DNA of 60,639 bases from Proteiniphilum sp. (GTDB lineage: Bacteria; Bacteroidota; Bacteroidia; Bacteroidales; Dysgonomonadaceae), in the NCBI GenBank assembly GCA_015478855.1, contig JADMKJ010000026.1, positions 115,289 through 175,927 on the forward strand, written 5' to 3'. The number at the start of each line of letters is the position of its first letter. The first letter of the stretch is position 1. Below the pieces are notes generated by a model, which worked only from the letters and a program-made list of their open reading frames with translations, was not told the origin of the DNA and did no database searches. The position numbers and the translations under genes are program-made. This document shows positions 1 through 10,078 of this stretch, piece after piece.

Positions 1-98
1 TTGTCGGCATCCATCAATGTGATGTCGTGATTTTCCTGTCCGAGTAATTTTGCAAGGTGAGTTCCAACGGCGCCTGCACCGGCAATCAAGATTTTCAT
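1..98 (-). CDS. trkA: TrkA, potassium uptake NAD-binding subunit (N-terminal fragment)
   Basis: Only the first 32 codons lie in the window; the gene runs off the left edge. The translation starts MKILIAGAGAVGTHLAKLL, a Rossmann GxGxxG nucleotide-binding motif in the form typical of TrkA RCK/TrkA-N domains, followed by an acidic residue after the second strand (ITLMDAD). TrkA is the cytosolic NAD(H)-binding regulator that gates TrkH potassium channels. It lies just downstream of dxs on the same strand (18 bp gap), so it is probably co-transcribed with dxs. Its likely partner trkH is at 50.3-51.8 kb, far away. Identification rests on the N-terminus only; another Rossmann protein is possible but less likely. 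Confidence 0.7.
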   Translation of the reverse strand, partial: MKILIAGAGAVGTHLAKLLGQENHDITLMDAD

Positions 99-116
99 TA
101 ATTATAGCACAATTAG

Positions 117-2102
117 TTACTTTACATTTAAACGATCGTGAATACTATCGATGTGAGTTGTATTTTCAGATATAGGATGTGGTATTCTCTCATTGCCATT
201 TATTTCATTGTAGACCTGTATGATATCTTTCAGAATACCATTCATGTCGATCCCGGTGATGTGCTGCAGTTCATTGATGGAGCCATGTGTGACAAATTCA
301 TCGCCAAGACCGATCCTGTGGACCTTGATATTCTTGTAATTGTGGTCTGCCAGGTACTCAAGGACAGCGCTTCCCAAACCTCCGGTGATGACCCCATTTT
401 CAACTGTAATGATATGTTTGAATTTCTTCGCCACCTTACCCAGCAGCTCTTCATCTATCGGCTTCAGGAAGACCATGTCGTAATGTGCTACGCTTATGGC
501 GAGCTTTTCTGCTTCAGCTATTGCTTTCGCAGCATGATTGCCTATAGTGCCAATAGAAAGTAATGCGATCTCTTTACCTTTTTTAAGCTCCCTCCCTTTT
601 CCGATAGGGAGAATCTTAGGTTCATTCTGCCACTCCTTTATCTCACCCTGACCCCGCGGATAACGGATCACAAACGGTCCATCATTACCATACACGGCGG
701 TGTGCATCAGATTGCGTAGCTCATGTTCATTATAAGGAGCCGCAATCACCAGGTTGGGTATAGGACGCATATATGCCAGATCGAACACACCATGATGTGT
801 GGGACCGTCTGCTCCCACCAGCCCGGCCCGATCGAGACACATGATCACTTTCAGCTTCTGAAGGGCTACATCGTGTATCACCTGATCATACGCACGCTGC
901 ATGAACGATGAGTAAATATTGCAAAAAGGGATCAATCCTTCCTTGGCCATACCTGCAGAGAAGGTGACTGCATGCGCCTCGGCGATGCCCACATCAAAAG
1001 AGCGATCGGGGAACTCCTGCATCATATAACACATGGAGCAGCCTGTAGGCATGGCAGGTGTGACGCCCACAATCTTATCGTTCTCGCCGGCCATCTCGAC
1101 AAGTGTATGGCCGAAGATATCCTGATAGAGCTGAGGCTGATCTTTTTTATCCTTGACGATACGCTCACCGGTATCTTTGTTGAAAAGACCGGGTGCATGC
1201 CATTCAGTAGCTGATATTTCGGCGGGGAAATACCCTTTTCCTTTCACTGTCTTAATGTGGAGGAGTTTAGGGCCTTTCATGTCCTTTATGTTTGAGAGGA
1301 TACGGATCAGGCTATGCAGATCATGCCCGTCGACAGGTCCGAAATAACGGATATTAAATCCCTCAAAAAGATTTTGTTGTTTGGTGATAAGCGATTTGAC
1401 ACTGTTGTTGAATCGTAATACCCTGTTTTTATCTTTCTCAGAGATAAGTCTGCTCTTTTTAAATCCCTGATATACATTATTCCTTACTTTGTTGTATTTG
1501 GAGGAGGTGGTCAGTTTCACAAGGTAATCCTGCAGACCTCCCACGTTATTATCAATCGACATATTATTGTCGTTGAGAATGATCAGCAGGTTGTTGGGCT
1601 GTGAGCAGGCATTGTTCAGTCCTTCGAAGGCGAGTCCTCCGGTCATCGCGCCATCGCCGATGACTGCCACCACATGGCGGTCATGTTCCTTATTGATGGT
1701 TGCTGCCACTGCCATACCCAGTGCTGCTGAGATGGAAGTGGAGGCGTGCCCCACGGAGAATGTGTCATACTGACTCTCATCAGGGTTGATGAAGCCGGAG
1801 AGACCTCCCAGCTTGCGGTTGGTATGAAAGCGGTCGCGGCGGCCGGTGAGTATCTTGTGACTGTATGCCTGGTGACCGACATCCCATACGAGACGGTCGT
1901 AAGGTGTATTATACAGATAATGAAGTGCTACCGTCAACTCTACAGTGCCCAGACTGGAGCCAAAATGACCGGGGTTGAGCGAAAGCTGTTCAATAATGAA
2001 CTCTCTCAGGTCAGCACAAACGGTTTCCAGTTGTTCAACAGAAAGCTTTTTCAGATCATCAGGGCTGTTTATCTCTTGCAAATATTTCATGCGACTTTTC
2101 AA
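117..2102 (-). CDS. dxs: 1-deoxy-D-xylulose-5-phosphate synthase
   Basis: A thiamine diphosphate enzyme that condenses pyruvate and glyceraldehyde 3-phosphate to DXP, the first step of the MEP isoprenoid route and a precursor of thiamine and, with PdxB, pyridoxal phosphate. The 661 residues match the usual family length. Visible motifs: [10 protein letters not shown] and [13 protein letters not shown] near the N-terminus, the ThDP/Mg motif GDGAMTGG at about residue 149, the pyrimidine-binding glutamate in [13 protein letters not shown] near 375, and [15 protein letters not shown] near 427, all in the transketolase-like order. A second Met at residue 5 is an alternative start. Upstream is recQ (137 bp gap with a stem-loop), downstream trkA. 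No clear promoter of its own was seen, so it may depend on read-through from recQ. Confidence 0.96.
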   Translation of the reverse strand: MKSRMKYLQEINSPDDLKKLSVEQLETVCADLREFIIEQLSLNPGHFGSSLGTVELTVALHYLYNTPYDRLVWDVGHQAYSHKILTGRRDRFHTNRKLGGLSGFINPDESQYDTFSVGHASTSISAALGMAVAATINKEHDRHVVAVIGDGAMTGGLAFEGLNNACSQPNNLLIILNDNNMSIDNNVGGLQDYLVKLTTSSKYNKVRNNVYQGFKKSRLISEKDKNRVLRFNNSVKSLITKQQNLFEGFNIRYFGPVDGHDLHSLIRILSNIKDMKGPKLLHIKTVKGKGYFPAEISATEWHAPGLFNKDTGERIVKDKKDQPQLYQDIFGHTLVEMAGENDKIVGVTPAMPTGCSMCYMMQEFPDRSFDVGIAEAHAVTFSAGMAKEGLIPFCNIYSSFMQRAYDQVIHDVALQKLKVIMCLDRAGLVGADGPTHHGVFDLAYMRPIPNLVIAAPYNEHELRNLMHTAVYGNDGPFVIRYPRGQGEIKEWQNEPKILPIGKGRELKKGKEIALLSIGTIGNHAAKAIAEAEKLAISVAHYDMVFLKPIDEELLGKVAKKFKHIITVENGVITGGLGSAVLEYLADHNYKNIKVHRIGLGDEFVTHGSINELQHITGIDMNGILKDIIQVYNEINGNERIPHPISENTTHIDSIHDRLNVK

Positions 2103-2177
2103 TTTTTCATCTTGATGAATTAGTGAACCCGTGAATAATCATTCGCATGTAAGTCACTATTCATTCGTTCTTTCAGG

Positions 2178-2217
2178 ATTTTACACCTTCTTACTATTAA
2201 CGATGCCGGTGTAAAAT
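2178..2217. repeat. Stem-loop between recQ and dxs
   Basis: A perfect 10-bp inverted repeat (ATTTTACACC at 2178-2187 and its complement at 2208-2217) with a 20-nt loop lies in the 137-bp gap downstream of recQ. It is not followed by a clear U-run on the minus strand, so it is a weak terminator at best; it could stabilise the recQ mRNA end or act as a processing site. Confidence 0.5.
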
Positions 2218-2239
2218 TGTTTATTATTGCAATTTCTCT

Positions 2240-4441
2240 CTAGTTGGCCATATCTGAGAAGAACTTAATGCGAACCAGTCGTATTTCTGTATCAGTATAT
2301 TCGGAGAGTTCTGCCTGTGCCTTTTCAAGATCATCTGCCTCAGTCTCCTTAAAATAGTTATATACATCCTGCAGTACATCCTGGTCCATCACCTCATTGA
2401 GGAAATAGTCAATATTGATTTTTGTGCCGGAATAGACGATCGCCTCCACTTCAGACAACATTTCGTTGAAATCGATTCCTTTCGATTCAGCCAGGTCGTC
2501 GAGCGCTACCTTACGGTCTATCGCCTGTACGATGGAGACTTTTAGCTTTGATTTGTTGGCGACGGTTTTTACGCGAAGATCTTCAGGACGGGTGATATCG
2601 TTTTCATCAACATGCTTCTTGATCAAATCAACGAATTCTTTTCCATACCTCTTTGCCTTACCTGCACCCACACCCGGTATGTTCTGCAGTTCATCCAGCG
2701 TGATGGGATAGGAGGTAGCCATCGCTTCGAGTGAGGAGGGCTGAAAGATAACATAGGGGGGTACATTCAGTTTTTTCGATATTTTCTTTCTCAGATCTTT
2801 CATCATGGAGAAGAGTACCGGATCGGCAGCACCCCCGCTTCCACCGGCAGACCCCATCACATCTGAATCTCCATTTTCCATGTCGGTCATATCATCCTCA
2901 TATTCATCATCTCTGGTGACTTTGAAGGAGACCGGTTTTTTTTGGAAATCTTTGCCCTTCTTCGTGATCTTGAGGATACCGTAGTTCTCAATCTCCTTTT
3001 TTAAATAATTATCGAGCAAAGCCTGTCGTATGAGTGCTTCCCATGTACTTGATTCTTCATCCGAACCCGATCCGAACTCCTCCAGCTCATGATGTCCGTA
3101 GGTTACTATATCGGATGTCTCTTTTCCAATGAGAAAATCAACAAGGTAATCGGCTTTTTGTTTTTCCTTAAGAGCAATAATTGCTTCTAAAACTGTTATT
3201 AGTAATTCTTTCGCTTCCACTTTTTTCTTTGGATTTAAACAATTATCACAATGTTCACAATTCACTTCATTATAGTCTTCGCCAAAGTAATGCAACAGCA
3301 TCTTTCTCCGGCATACTGATGTCTCCGCATATGCAGCTGTTTCCAACAGCAACTGCTTTCCTATTTCCTGCTCGGAAACGGGCTTGCCCTGCATGAAACG
3401 TTCCAGTTTCTGCAGATCTTTGGGGGAATAGAATGCGATGCATCTTCCTTCTCCACCGTCGCGACCGGAACGCCCTGTCTCCTGATAATACCCTTCCAGA
3501 CTTTTGGGTATGTCATAATGGATCACATAGCGCACATCGGGTTTATCAATTCCCATTCCAAAGGCGATGGTAGCCACAATCACGTCCGCTTTCTCCATCA
3601 GAAATGAATCCTGATTATTGCTACGTGTAGCTGCATCCATACCCGCATGGTAAGGCAATGCACTGATATTATTTGCCTGCAGTATCCCGGTAAAATCATC
3701 CACCTTCTTCCTGCTCAGACAATAGACAATACCTGATTTGCGCCCCTGTGAGAGAATATATTTAATGATCTCCCTGTCAACATGTTCATTTTTACTTCTC
3801 ACCTCATAATAGAGGTTGGAGCGATTGAATGAGGATTTGAAGACAGCCGCTTCATTCATGCCAAGGTTCTTCTGGATATCATGCTGCACCTTCGGTGTGG
3901 CTGTGGCTGTGAGAGCAATGATCGGACGGGTACAAATCTCCCCGATAATGGGTCGTATACGCCGGTATTCAGGTCGGAAGTCGTGGCCCCACTCAGAGAT
4001 ACAATGCGCTTCGTCAACCCCATAAAACGAAATAGGTATATTGCGCAGGAATTCAACGTTCTCCGGTTTTGTGAGTGATTCGGGAGCTACATACAGCATC
4101 TTGGTTTTACCCGACAGAATATCTTTTTTTACCTGTTCAATCTCCTGCTTATTAAGCGACGAGTTCAAAAAGTGGGCAATACCATCTTCCTCACTGTAAC
4201 TGCGCATAGCGTCTACCTGATTTTTCATCAGTGCTATGAGCGGTGAGATGATAATTGCCGTACCTTCCATCATAAGTGCAGGTAGCTGGTAACAAAGTGA
4301 TTTACCTCCACCGGTGGGCATTAAAACAAAAGTATCCTTTCCGGATAAGATACTGTTGATAATGGAATGTTGATTGCCTTTAAACGTATCGAACCCGAAA
4401 TATTTTTTTAATCTTTTGTGTAGTATATCCTGTTTTTCCAT
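2240..4441 (-). CDS. recQ: ATP-dependent DNA helicase RecQ
   Basis: A 3'-5' superfamily 2 helicase acting in recombination and repair. Walker A MPTGGGKSLCYQLP is near residue 40, the DEAH box GVDEAHCISEWGHDFRPEY near 140, motif VI ETGRSGRDG near 325. Four cysteines (CRRKMLLHYFGE then CEHCDNC, about 376-400) form the RecQ zinc site, followed by the RQC winged helix and an HRDC domain at about 540-615 (IPGVGAGKAKRYG). A further roughly 100-residue helical extension at the C-terminus resembles the HTH_40-type domain seen on Bacteroidota RecQ proteins (from memory). At 733 residues it is longer than the 610-residue E. coli enzyme for that reason. It has its own promoter upstream. Confidence 0.96.
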   Translation of the reverse strand: MEKQDILHKRLKKYFGFDTFKGNQHSIINSILSGKDTFVLMPTGGGKSLCYQLPALMMEGTAIIISPLIALMKNQVDAMRSYSEEDGIAHFLNSSLNKQEIEQVKKDILSGKTKMLYVAPESLTKPENVEFLRNIPISFYGVDEAHCISEWGHDFRPEYRRIRPIIGEICTRPIIALTATATPKVQHDIQKNLGMNEAAVFKSSFNRSNLYYEVRSKNEHVDREIIKYILSQGRKSGIVYCLSRKKVDDFTGILQANNISALPYHAGMDAATRSNNQDSFLMEKADVIVATIAFGMGIDKPDVRYVIHYDIPKSLEGYYQETGRSGRDGGEGRCIAFYSPKDLQKLERFMQGKPVSEQEIGKQLLLETAAYAETSVCRRKMLLHYFGEDYNEVNCEHCDNCLNPKKKVEAKELLITVLEAIIALKEKQKADYLVDFLIGKETSDIVTYGHHELEEFGSGSDEESSTWEALIRQALLDNYLKKEIENYGILKITKKGKDFQKKPVSFKVTRDDEYEDDMTDMENGDSDVMGSAGGSGGAADPVLFSMMKDLRKKISKKLNVPPYVIFQPSSLEAMATSYPITLDELQNIPGVGAGKAKRYGKEFVDLIKKHVDENDITRPEDLRVKTVANKSKLKVSIVQAIDRKVALDDLAESKGIDFNEMLSEVEAIVYSGTKINIDYFLNEVMDQDVLQDVYNYFKETEADDLEKAQAELSEYTDTEIRLVRIKFFSDMAN

Positions 4442-4487
4442 TGAACGTAAGGCCTGCGATAAAAACGTTGTTACCGAAAGGTTGTTA

Positions 4488-4517
4488 CAAAATTAAAAAA
4501 GTATTTCATATATACAA
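4488..4517 (-). promoter_or_regulatory. Promoter of recQ
   Basis: On the minus strand a -7 box TAATTTTG (4488-4495) is preceded, 19 bp upstream, by TTG (4515-4517). This fits the Bacteroidota primary sigma consensus TTG-N19-TAnnTTTG. Transcription would start about 40 nt before the recQ ATG. Confidence 0.65.
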
Positions 4518-4578
4518 TAACAAAATCAAAATACCAAATGAATTAATCCACCTTATTTCCACTATAATTTTTTCCATG

Positions 4579-4606
4579 AAAAAAACGCAGGTCGAACATG
4601 CGTTTT
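4579..4606 (-). terminator. Rho-independent terminator of clpX
   Basis: On the minus strand, 8-bp perfect stem AAAACGCA/TGCGTTTT with a 9-nt loop runs directly into a seven-T tract. It sits about 60 bp beyond the clpX stop codon and separates clpX from recQ, which has its own promoter. Confidence 0.8.
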
Positions 4607-4668
4607 CAACATACCACCATAACCATTCTACCGGCTGGTGGATTTCTTAATCTTTGATTGGGAACGGA

Positions 4669-5910
4669 TCAAGCCACTCTCAAATGGTGATGATCAGAAT
4701 TCTCCAATTGCTGTAAAGCATACTTGTGCGTAACATGTAGCTTTTTCTTCTCTTCAGAAGGAAGCGTGAACATGGCATCGATCATGATTGCCTCTACAAT
4801 TGAACGTAGACCCCTGGCGCCCAGCTTGAATTCAATGGCTTTATCCACAATATATCCATATGCTTCCTGTTCAAAGGTGAGTGTTACCCCATCCATCTCA
4901 AACAGTTTCTCATATTGCTTGATAATCGAGTTTTTTGGTTCAACAAGGATACGTAACAGAGCCTCTCTATCCAACGGTTCCAGATAGGTGAGAATAGGCA
5001 GACGGCCGATAATTTCAGGTATCAGGCCAAACGATTTCAGATCGACTGGAGTGATATATTTCATCAGATTGTTCCTGTCGATATTCATTTTGTCGTTGCT
5101 GGTGGCGTAGCCTACAACACGTGTGTTCAAACGCTGTGCAATCTTCTTCTCAATTCCATCAAATGCACCACCACAAATGAACAGAATATTCTTGGTGTTC
5201 ACTGCAATCATGCGCTGTTCAGGATGCTTCCTGCCACCCTGGGGCGGAACGTTTACCACGGAGCCCTCCAGTAGCTTCAGCAGTCCCTGTTGTACACCCT
5301 CGCCGCTTACATCCCTTGTGATGGAGGGGTTGTCACTTTTACGGGCGATCTTGTCAATCTCATCGATGAATACGATACCTCTTTCAGCCGCATTTACATC
5401 GTAATCAGCCACCTGGAGCAATCGCGTGAGGATACTTTCAATGTCCTCACCCACATAGCCCGCTTCTGTAAGTACAGTAGCATCAACGATGGTGAACGGA
5501 ACATGTAACATCTTGGCAATTGTTCGTGCCAGGAGTGTCTTTCCTGTACCGGTAGCACCTACCATGATGATATTTGATTTTTCAATCTCTATATCATCCT
5601 TCACATTCTTCTGTAATATACGTTTGTAATGATTGTAGACTGACACCGACAGAAAACGCTTCGCGTTCTCCTGCTGGATGACATACTGGTCTAAGAACTC
5701 TTTTATCTGAGCAGGTTTGGGAAGAGTGGAGAGGGTGATATCCATATCTGATTTGCCACTGCTCTTGAACGAGTCATTCACGATCTCATGTGCCTGTTCG
5801 GTACACATATCGCAAATATAACCAGTCATACCGGAGATAAGCAGATTTACTTCCTGTTCACTTCTTCCGCAGAAACTGCAATGATTACTGCTGTTTGCTT
5901 TTTTTGCCAT
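4669..5910 (-). CDS. clpX: ClpX, ATPase subunit of the ClpXP protease
   Basis: AAA+ unfoldase that recognises degron-bearing substrates (including ssrA-tagged proteins; the tmRNA is at 58.3 kb) and threads them into ClpP. Order of parts: N-terminal C4 zinc-binding domain (CSFCGR at about 17-20 and CDMC at about 33-36), Walker A GATGTGKT near 118, pore loop GYVGED near 151, Walker B FIDEIDK near 178, [10 protein letters not shown] near 200. The ClpP-contacting loop reads VVGYATS rather than the IGF of E. coli. 413 residues, normal length. It follows clpP by 103 bp in the conserved order tig-clpP-clpX. Confidence 0.97.
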   Translation of the reverse strand: MAKKANSSNHCSFCGRSEQEVNLLISGMTGYICDMCTEQAHEIVNDSFKSSGKSDMDITLSTLPKPAQIKEFLDQYVIQQENAKRFLSVSVYNHYKRILQKNVKDDIEIEKSNIIMVGATGTGKTLLARTIAKMLHVPFTIVDATVLTEAGYVGEDIESILTRLLQVADYDVNAAERGIVFIDEIDKIARKSDNPSITRDVSGEGVQQGLLKLLEGSVVNVPPQGGRKHPEQRMIAVNTKNILFICGGAFDGIEKKIAQRLNTRVVGYATSNDKMNIDRNNLMKYITPVDLKSFGLIPEIIGRLPILTYLEPLDREALLRILVEPKNSIIKQYEKLFEMDGVTLTFEQEAYGYIVDKAIEFKLGARGLRSIVEAIMIDAMFTLPSEEKKKLHVTHKYALQQLENSDHHHLRVA

Positions 5911-6013
5911 ATTTGATGATGTTACGCAGCGTATGCTGAAAATGCAATATACAAAATTCTATTAATTCGGAAGTATATTGATTCTCTGTCTTTTGAATCG
6001 AATATATCAATGA

Positions 6014-6685
6014 TTACTTCTTGACCAATACATCATCCACCATCCCGTAGGCCTTTGCTTCTTCCGCAGTCATCCAGAAATCACGGTCTGAATCATGTGA
6101 TACTTCTTCGACCGGTTTTCCGGAGTGTTTTGAGATGATTGCATAAAGCTCTTCCTTAATTTTAGCGATCTCACGGTAGGTGATCTCAATATCGGAAGCC
6201 TGACCCTGTACACCTCCCATAGGCTGATGGATCATCACGCGCGAGTGGGTAAGGGCGAACCTTTTCTTCTCGCTGCCGGCAACAAGCAACACCGCTGCCA
6301 TTGATGCTGCAATACCTGTACAGATGGTTGATACATTGCTGGAGATGAACTGCATGGTGTCATAAATTCCCAGACCGGCATAAACCGATCCCCCGGGAGA
6401 ATTAATATAGATTGATATATCCTTTCCCGCATCGGCAGAATCAAGATAGAGCAACTGTGCCTGAATCACGTTGGCTGTATAGTCATCTATAGCAGTACCG
6501 AGAAAGATGATGCGATCCATCATCAATCGGGAAAAAACATCCATCTGTGCCACATTGAGCTGACGTTCCTCGATGATTGTCGGGGAGATGTACCCACCCT
6601 GACTGGTTATGTTCATATAACTGTCTAACCTGGAGCCGCTCATGCCCAGATGCTTCACCGCATATTTTCTAAATTCGTTTTCCAT
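6014..6685 (-). CDS. clpP: ClpP, proteolytic subunit
   Basis: Serine peptidase of the S14 family that forms the tetradecameric chamber of ClpXP. The nucleophile is in GIAASMAAVLL (about residue 121), the histidine in RVMIHQPMGG (about 146) and the aspartate in DSDRDFWMTAEEA (about 197); YINSPGGSVYAGLGIYD forms the oxyanion/substrate strand. The 223-residue product has an N-terminal extension of about 30 residues before the conserved core, which may be a propeptide. A promoter lies upstream, so clpP can be expressed apart from tig. Confidence 0.97.
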   Translation of the reverse strand: MENEFRKYAVKHLGMSGSRLDSYMNITSQGGYISPTIIEERQLNVAQMDVFSRLMMDRIIFLGTAIDDYTANVIQAQLLYLDSADAGKDISIYINSPGGSVYAGLGIYDTMQFISSNVSTICTGIAASMAAVLLVAGSEKKRFALTHSRVMIHQPMGGVQGQASDIEITYREIAKIKEELYAIISKHSGKPVEEVSHDSDRDFWMTAEEAKAYGMVDDVLVKK

Positions 6686-6787
6686 AATTTTTGTTTCAAT
6701 AATTCACCTTGAACTACCCGAACGACTGTTGCAAATAGAATGCCATAGTCTCACTGAACATTGTCTTCCGCGCACACATTGGTATAA

Positions 6788-6817
6788 CAAAAATAGAACG
6801 AATTATTGAAATACCAA
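6788..6817 (-). promoter_or_regulatory. Promoter of clpP
   Basis: On the minus strand TTG (6815-6817), 19 bp, then -7 box TATTTTTG (6788-6795). It lies in the 170-bp gap between trigger factor and clpP and gives a leader of about 95 nt. Confidence 0.65.
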
Positions 6818-6855
6818 ATGAAAACCTGAAAAACCCTGCTCTATGGACAATATGC

Positions 6856-8286
6856 TTATGCTTGTTCGTCTGCTGTTTCAGTTGCTTCGGTAGCTTCGTC
6901 TCCTGTTTGTTCACCATGCCGATGAGCATGTTCATTCATCATGTCATTGAATGCTGATGAAGTGATCTCTTTATCTACCACTGTCACATTTTCTTTGAGC
7001 CAGTTGATGATTTTATCTTCTGTGGCTCTCTCAACAAGGTTCTGCACCGATTCCTCTTTTTCGAGGAGGCTCTTGGTATAGTTCTGCAATACATCTGCCG
7101 GCAGGTTGGTCATCCCGTACTGAGCAAACTGTGCTTTTGCCACCTCTGCGGCCAGCGCCTCAATATCGGAGAACTCAACCTTGATCTCATGCTCTTCCAC
7201 AATCTTCTGTTTGGCAATATGAAATTTGAGATCCTCCAGTATCTTCGGGTAATCCTCTTCAACCTGCTCGGCTGTTCTCTCTTCACTCGATTCCAGTAAC
7301 CAGCGTTTCAGAAATGCGTCGGGGAATTGTACATCCTTCATCTTCTCCACGATGATATCACGTGCTTCGTGAATGAAAAGATGATCCACATTGGGCTTAA
7401 ACTGATTGCTTAACTCAGACGCAACCCTTGTTCTGAACTCCTCCTCAGTGGTTACGATACCTTCTCCCAGCACTTTGTCAAACAGTTCCTGGTTCAATTC
7501 AGCTTCCTGATAGCGGGTCACCTCACTGATGTCGAAACGAAAGTCGCAATTGATATCTGCCACTTTGTCTTTTGTGGTCTGCAGCAGTGATGCCACCTCT
7601 GCTTCGTTGTTGTCGTATGCTGTTTTCGGATTGAACACCACACTGTCACCCACTTTAGCACCGATAAAACTACTCTTCACGGTTTCATCCTTCAGGTACG
7701 ACGGCATCAGGATGGCGTTTTCAATCACCAGTCCATTGTCTTTATCTGCATCTCCATCCACTTCGGTGAGTGTTCCCTTGATCAGGTCGGTATCTTTTGC
7801 TTCTCCGTCGATAGATGCATAGGTGCCATAATTTTGTCTGTAGGCATCCATCTGCTTCTCAAACAGATCATCTTCCAGTTTCACATTATACCATGTGAGT
7901 TCAGTGCTCTTGTCGAGTGTTAGCTCAAACTCAGGCGTGAGTGCTATATCGAAATAGAATTTCATCAGCTCATCATTCTCCAGATCAACCTGTTTCTCTT
8001 CACTGTCATCAGAGATGGGTTCACCCAGGATCTTCAGTTTGTTCTCACGGATGTAGTTGCCCAGTTCATCTGTAACTATTTTATTGATCTCATCAACCAG
8101 GACGGCTTTACCATACATCTTCTGGATTACGCTCCTGGGTACCTTACCCTGACGGAAACCCGGAATGTTTGCTTTTTGGCGATATTGGTTTAAAGACTTA
8201 TCTACCTTTTCCTGATAGTCTGCTTTTTCCAGTTCAATGACGATGGTTCCGTTTACATCGTTCGTTTTATTCAGTGTTGACTTCAT
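6856..8286 (-). CDS. tig: Trigger factor, ribosome-associated chaperone
   Basis: Binds at the ribosome exit tunnel and shields nascent chains. The N-terminal ribosome-binding domain is present: the loop GFRQGKVPRSVIQKMYG at about residues 40-56 corresponds to the trigger factor signature. The central FKBP-like region (about 150-250) is divergent, as I recall for Bacteroidota, so peptidyl-prolyl isomerase activity is uncertain. The C-terminal helical cradle ends in an acidic, His-containing tail (HAHRHGEQTGDEATEATET). 476 residues, slightly longer than the 432 of E. coli. First gene of the tig-clpP-clpX run, with its own promoter. Confidence 0.93.
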   Translation of the reverse strand: MKSTLNKTNDVNGTIVIELEKADYQEKVDKSLNQYRQKANIPGFRQGKVPRSVIQKMYGKAVLVDEINKIVTDELGNYIRENKLKILGEPISDDSEEKQVDLENDELMKFYFDIALTPEFELTLDKSTELTWYNVKLEDDLFEKQMDAYRQNYGTYASIDGEAKDTDLIKGTLTEVDGDADKDNGLVIENAILMPSYLKDETVKSSFIGAKVGDSVVFNPKTAYDNNEAEVASLLQTTKDKVADINCDFRFDISEVTRYQEAELNQELFDKVLGEGIVTTEEEFRTRVASELSNQFKPNVDHLFIHEARDIIVEKMKDVQFPDAFLKRWLLESSEERTAEQVEEDYPKILEDLKFHIAKQKIVEEHEIKVEFSDIEALAAEVAKAQFAQYGMTNLPADVLQNYTKSLLEKEESVQNLVERATEDKIINWLKENVTVVDKEITSSAFNDMMNEHAHRHGEQTGDEATEATETADEQA

Positions 8287-8353
8287 ATGAATGAGTGGTT
8301 TTTATTGAAAGTGGGTATATTTCAACAGATTGAAATATTTTTAAATAAGAGTG

Positions 8354-8383
8354 CAAAATTAGTGTTATTCTTTCAATTTGCAA
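8354..8383 (-). promoter_or_regulatory. Promoter of tig
   Basis: On the minus strand TTG (8381-8383), 19 bp, then -7 box TAATTTTG (8354-8361), about 70 bp before the tig start codon. It is back to back with the promoter of the CPBP protease gene. Confidence 0.65.
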
Positions 8384-8445
8384 AAAAAATATTCATTCTG
8401 ACAAAATCCATCTATTCACGGAGGTTTGAAGATGCAAAAAACTGC

Positions 8446-8453
8446 TATCTTTG
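8446..8453 (+). promoter_or_regulatory. -7 box before the CPBP protease gene
   Basis: TATCTTTG matches TAnnTTTG; a TTTG lies 17 bp upstream, shorter than usual. Its position decides the start codon of the next gene: an ATG overlapping at 8451 could not be translated from this transcript, so the ATG at 8472 is chosen. Confidence 0.5.
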
Positions 8454-8471
8454 CACTTCATTACTGATGAT

Positions 8472-9380
8472 ATGCGACAAATACTAACTTCAGCCTCACC
8501 ATCCACAAAAATAGTTTTTCTGTTTCTTTTTTTGTTATTCGGCTTAATGGCGACAGCTGTTCTGATCAGATTTGTACTCATGATACCTGCGCTGAGCAAT
8601 GGAGACATGGTCGTATCGATATATGTGAGTTCGGTATTACAATCGGTCCTGGCCATTGCATTGCCTGCTTTTTTAGTGACGGCCATGACGCATCCGTCAC
8701 CCTTGCATTATCTTAAGATCGAAAAGAGCAGAAAAATGACAGAAGATGTTTTTTTTGCATTGTTACTGTTTCTCGTTTCCTTTCTTTTTGCGTCATTCCT
8801 TTCACAATGGAACAGAGGTTTAGTGTTGCCGCAATCAATGAGTGGTGTGGAAGAGGTGATGCGATCTATGGAAGATGCGGCACTGGAGACTACCCATCTT
8901 CTGTTATCGGTTGATACTATCGGGAGGTTGCTTTTGAACCTGGTGATTGTAGCTGGATTGGCGGCTGTGTCGGAAGAGTTGTTTTTCCGCGGTGCCCTCC
9001 AACAATTTATGCTTGAAAAGTTTCGTAGCAGGCATGCAGCCGTTTGGGTTGCATCATTGATCTTTAGTCTTGTTCACTTTCAGTTTTATGGCTTTCTGCC
9101 AAGGCTTTTTCTCGGTGCTTTACTCGGCTATCTGTTTCTCTATACCGGAAACCTGTGGATTCCAATCTTTTTTCATTTCATCAATAATGCCACGGTGCTG
9201 GTGATGAATTACCTCTGGAGGGATGCCGGATGGTTCAGAAACCTGAATGATCTGTCTATAACCCTTCCTTTTGTTGCAGGAGCGCTTGTGAGTGCTCTGC
9301 TTACTTTTCTTCTGTTCAGCAAATTTTATAAAAAACGATCCATTCACATTGATGACAGCAGTCATTCTAAAATAATATGA
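8472..9380 (+). CDS. CPBP family intramembrane metalloprotease
   Basis: A multi-pass membrane protein (about 302 residues, roughly eight hydrophobic segments) of the CAAX protease/bacteriocin-processing (Abi, PF02517) family. The family motifs are in order: EELFFRG (paired glutamates plus arginine), then a first histidine in SLVHFQFYGFLPRLFLGALLGY and a second in PIFFHFINNA. These are the presumed metal ligands of a glutamate-type membrane protease. Substrate unknown; the family includes prenyl-protein proteases and bacteriocin-immunity proteins. The stop codon overlaps the start of the next gene, so the two are probably coupled. Confidence 0.85.
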   Translation: MRQILTSASPSTKIVFLFLFLLFGLMATAVLIRFVLMIPALSNGDMVVSIYVSSVLQSVLAIALPAFLVTAMTHPSPLHYLKIEKSRKMTEDVFFALLLFLVSFLFASFLSQWNRGLVLPQSMSGVEEVMRSMEDAALETTHLLLSVDTIGRLLLNLVIVAGLAAVSEELFFRGALQQFMLEKFRSRHAAVWVASLIFSLVHFQFYGFLPRLFLGALLGYLFLYTGNLWIPIFFHFINNATVLVMNYLWRDAGWFRNLNDLSITLPFVAGALVSALLTFLLFSKFYKKRSIHIDDSSHSKII

Positions 9381-9961
9381 TACAGATACAACAAACGTTA
9401 CTATCAGACGAAATATTCGAAGAACAATTTATATGTGATCTCTGCAAATGCAAGGGACAATGTTGTGTTGACGGAGAATCGGGAGCACCACTCACACATG
9501 AAGAGTATGAACAGATTAATAACATCCTGCCTGTAATCCGGCATATGCTCTCACCAGAAGCACAGGCACTCATCAGTGAGCAGGGGATAGCTTACACTGA
9601 TGTGGACGGTGAGCTGGTTACATCCATCATCAATGGTGAGGAGTGCGTGTTTACCTGGTTCGATGACGATGGTGTATGTAAATGTGCGATAGACACTGCC
9701 TACAGAGAAGGATTAACCGACGTGCAGAAGCCTCTATCCTGCCATCTTTATCCGATCAGGCTTACCGAGTACGCTGATTTTACAGCGGTGAATTATCACC
9801 GATGGTCGGTATGTAAGCCAGCAGTTAAGCTGGGACGAAAAGAAGGATTGCCTATCTACCGTTTTTTAAGAGAGCCTTTGATAAGGAGATTTGGAGAGGT
9901 GTGGTATAAAGAGGTGTGTGAAGCTGCCTCACTGATACATTCACAGAAGAAGAAAGGTTGA
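9377..9961 (+). CDS. DUF3109 family protein (cysteine-rich)
   Basis: A 194-residue cytosolic protein. An N-terminal CDLCKCKGQCC cluster, GEECVF, CKCAI, LSCHLYPIR and WSVCKP give several conserved cysteines, in the arrangement of the DUF3109/YkgJ-like group thought to bind a metal or Fe-S centre. Function unknown. Its ATG lies in the last codons of the CPBP protease gene (4-bp overlap), implying translational coupling. Confidence 0.8.
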   Translation: MIQIQQTLLSDEIFEEQFICDLCKCKGQCCVDGESGAPLTHEEYEQINNILPVIRHMLSPEAQALISEQGIAYTDVDGELVTSIINGEECVFTWFDDDGVCKCAIDTAYREGLTDVQKPLSCHLYPIRLTEYADFTAVNYHRWSVCKPAVKLGRKEGLPIYRFLREPLIRRFGEVWYKEVCEAASLIHSQKKKG

Positions 9962-10041
9962 CTTTTTATAATTCATGCTGTTTTCGGCCATATACAATCA
10001 TTTTTTCAGGAAATTACTTTCGTAATTTGAAATCTTTGTTT

Positions 10042-10049
10042 TATTTTTG
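10042..10049 (+). promoter_or_regulatory. -7 box before the TetR-type regulator gene
   Basis: TATTTTTG matches TAnnTTTG. Predicted transcription start is about 10056, leaving a leader of about 23 nt before the GTG at 10079. Confidence 0.45.
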
Positions 10050-10078
10050 CACATATATATTATAAATGTGCAGATAAG

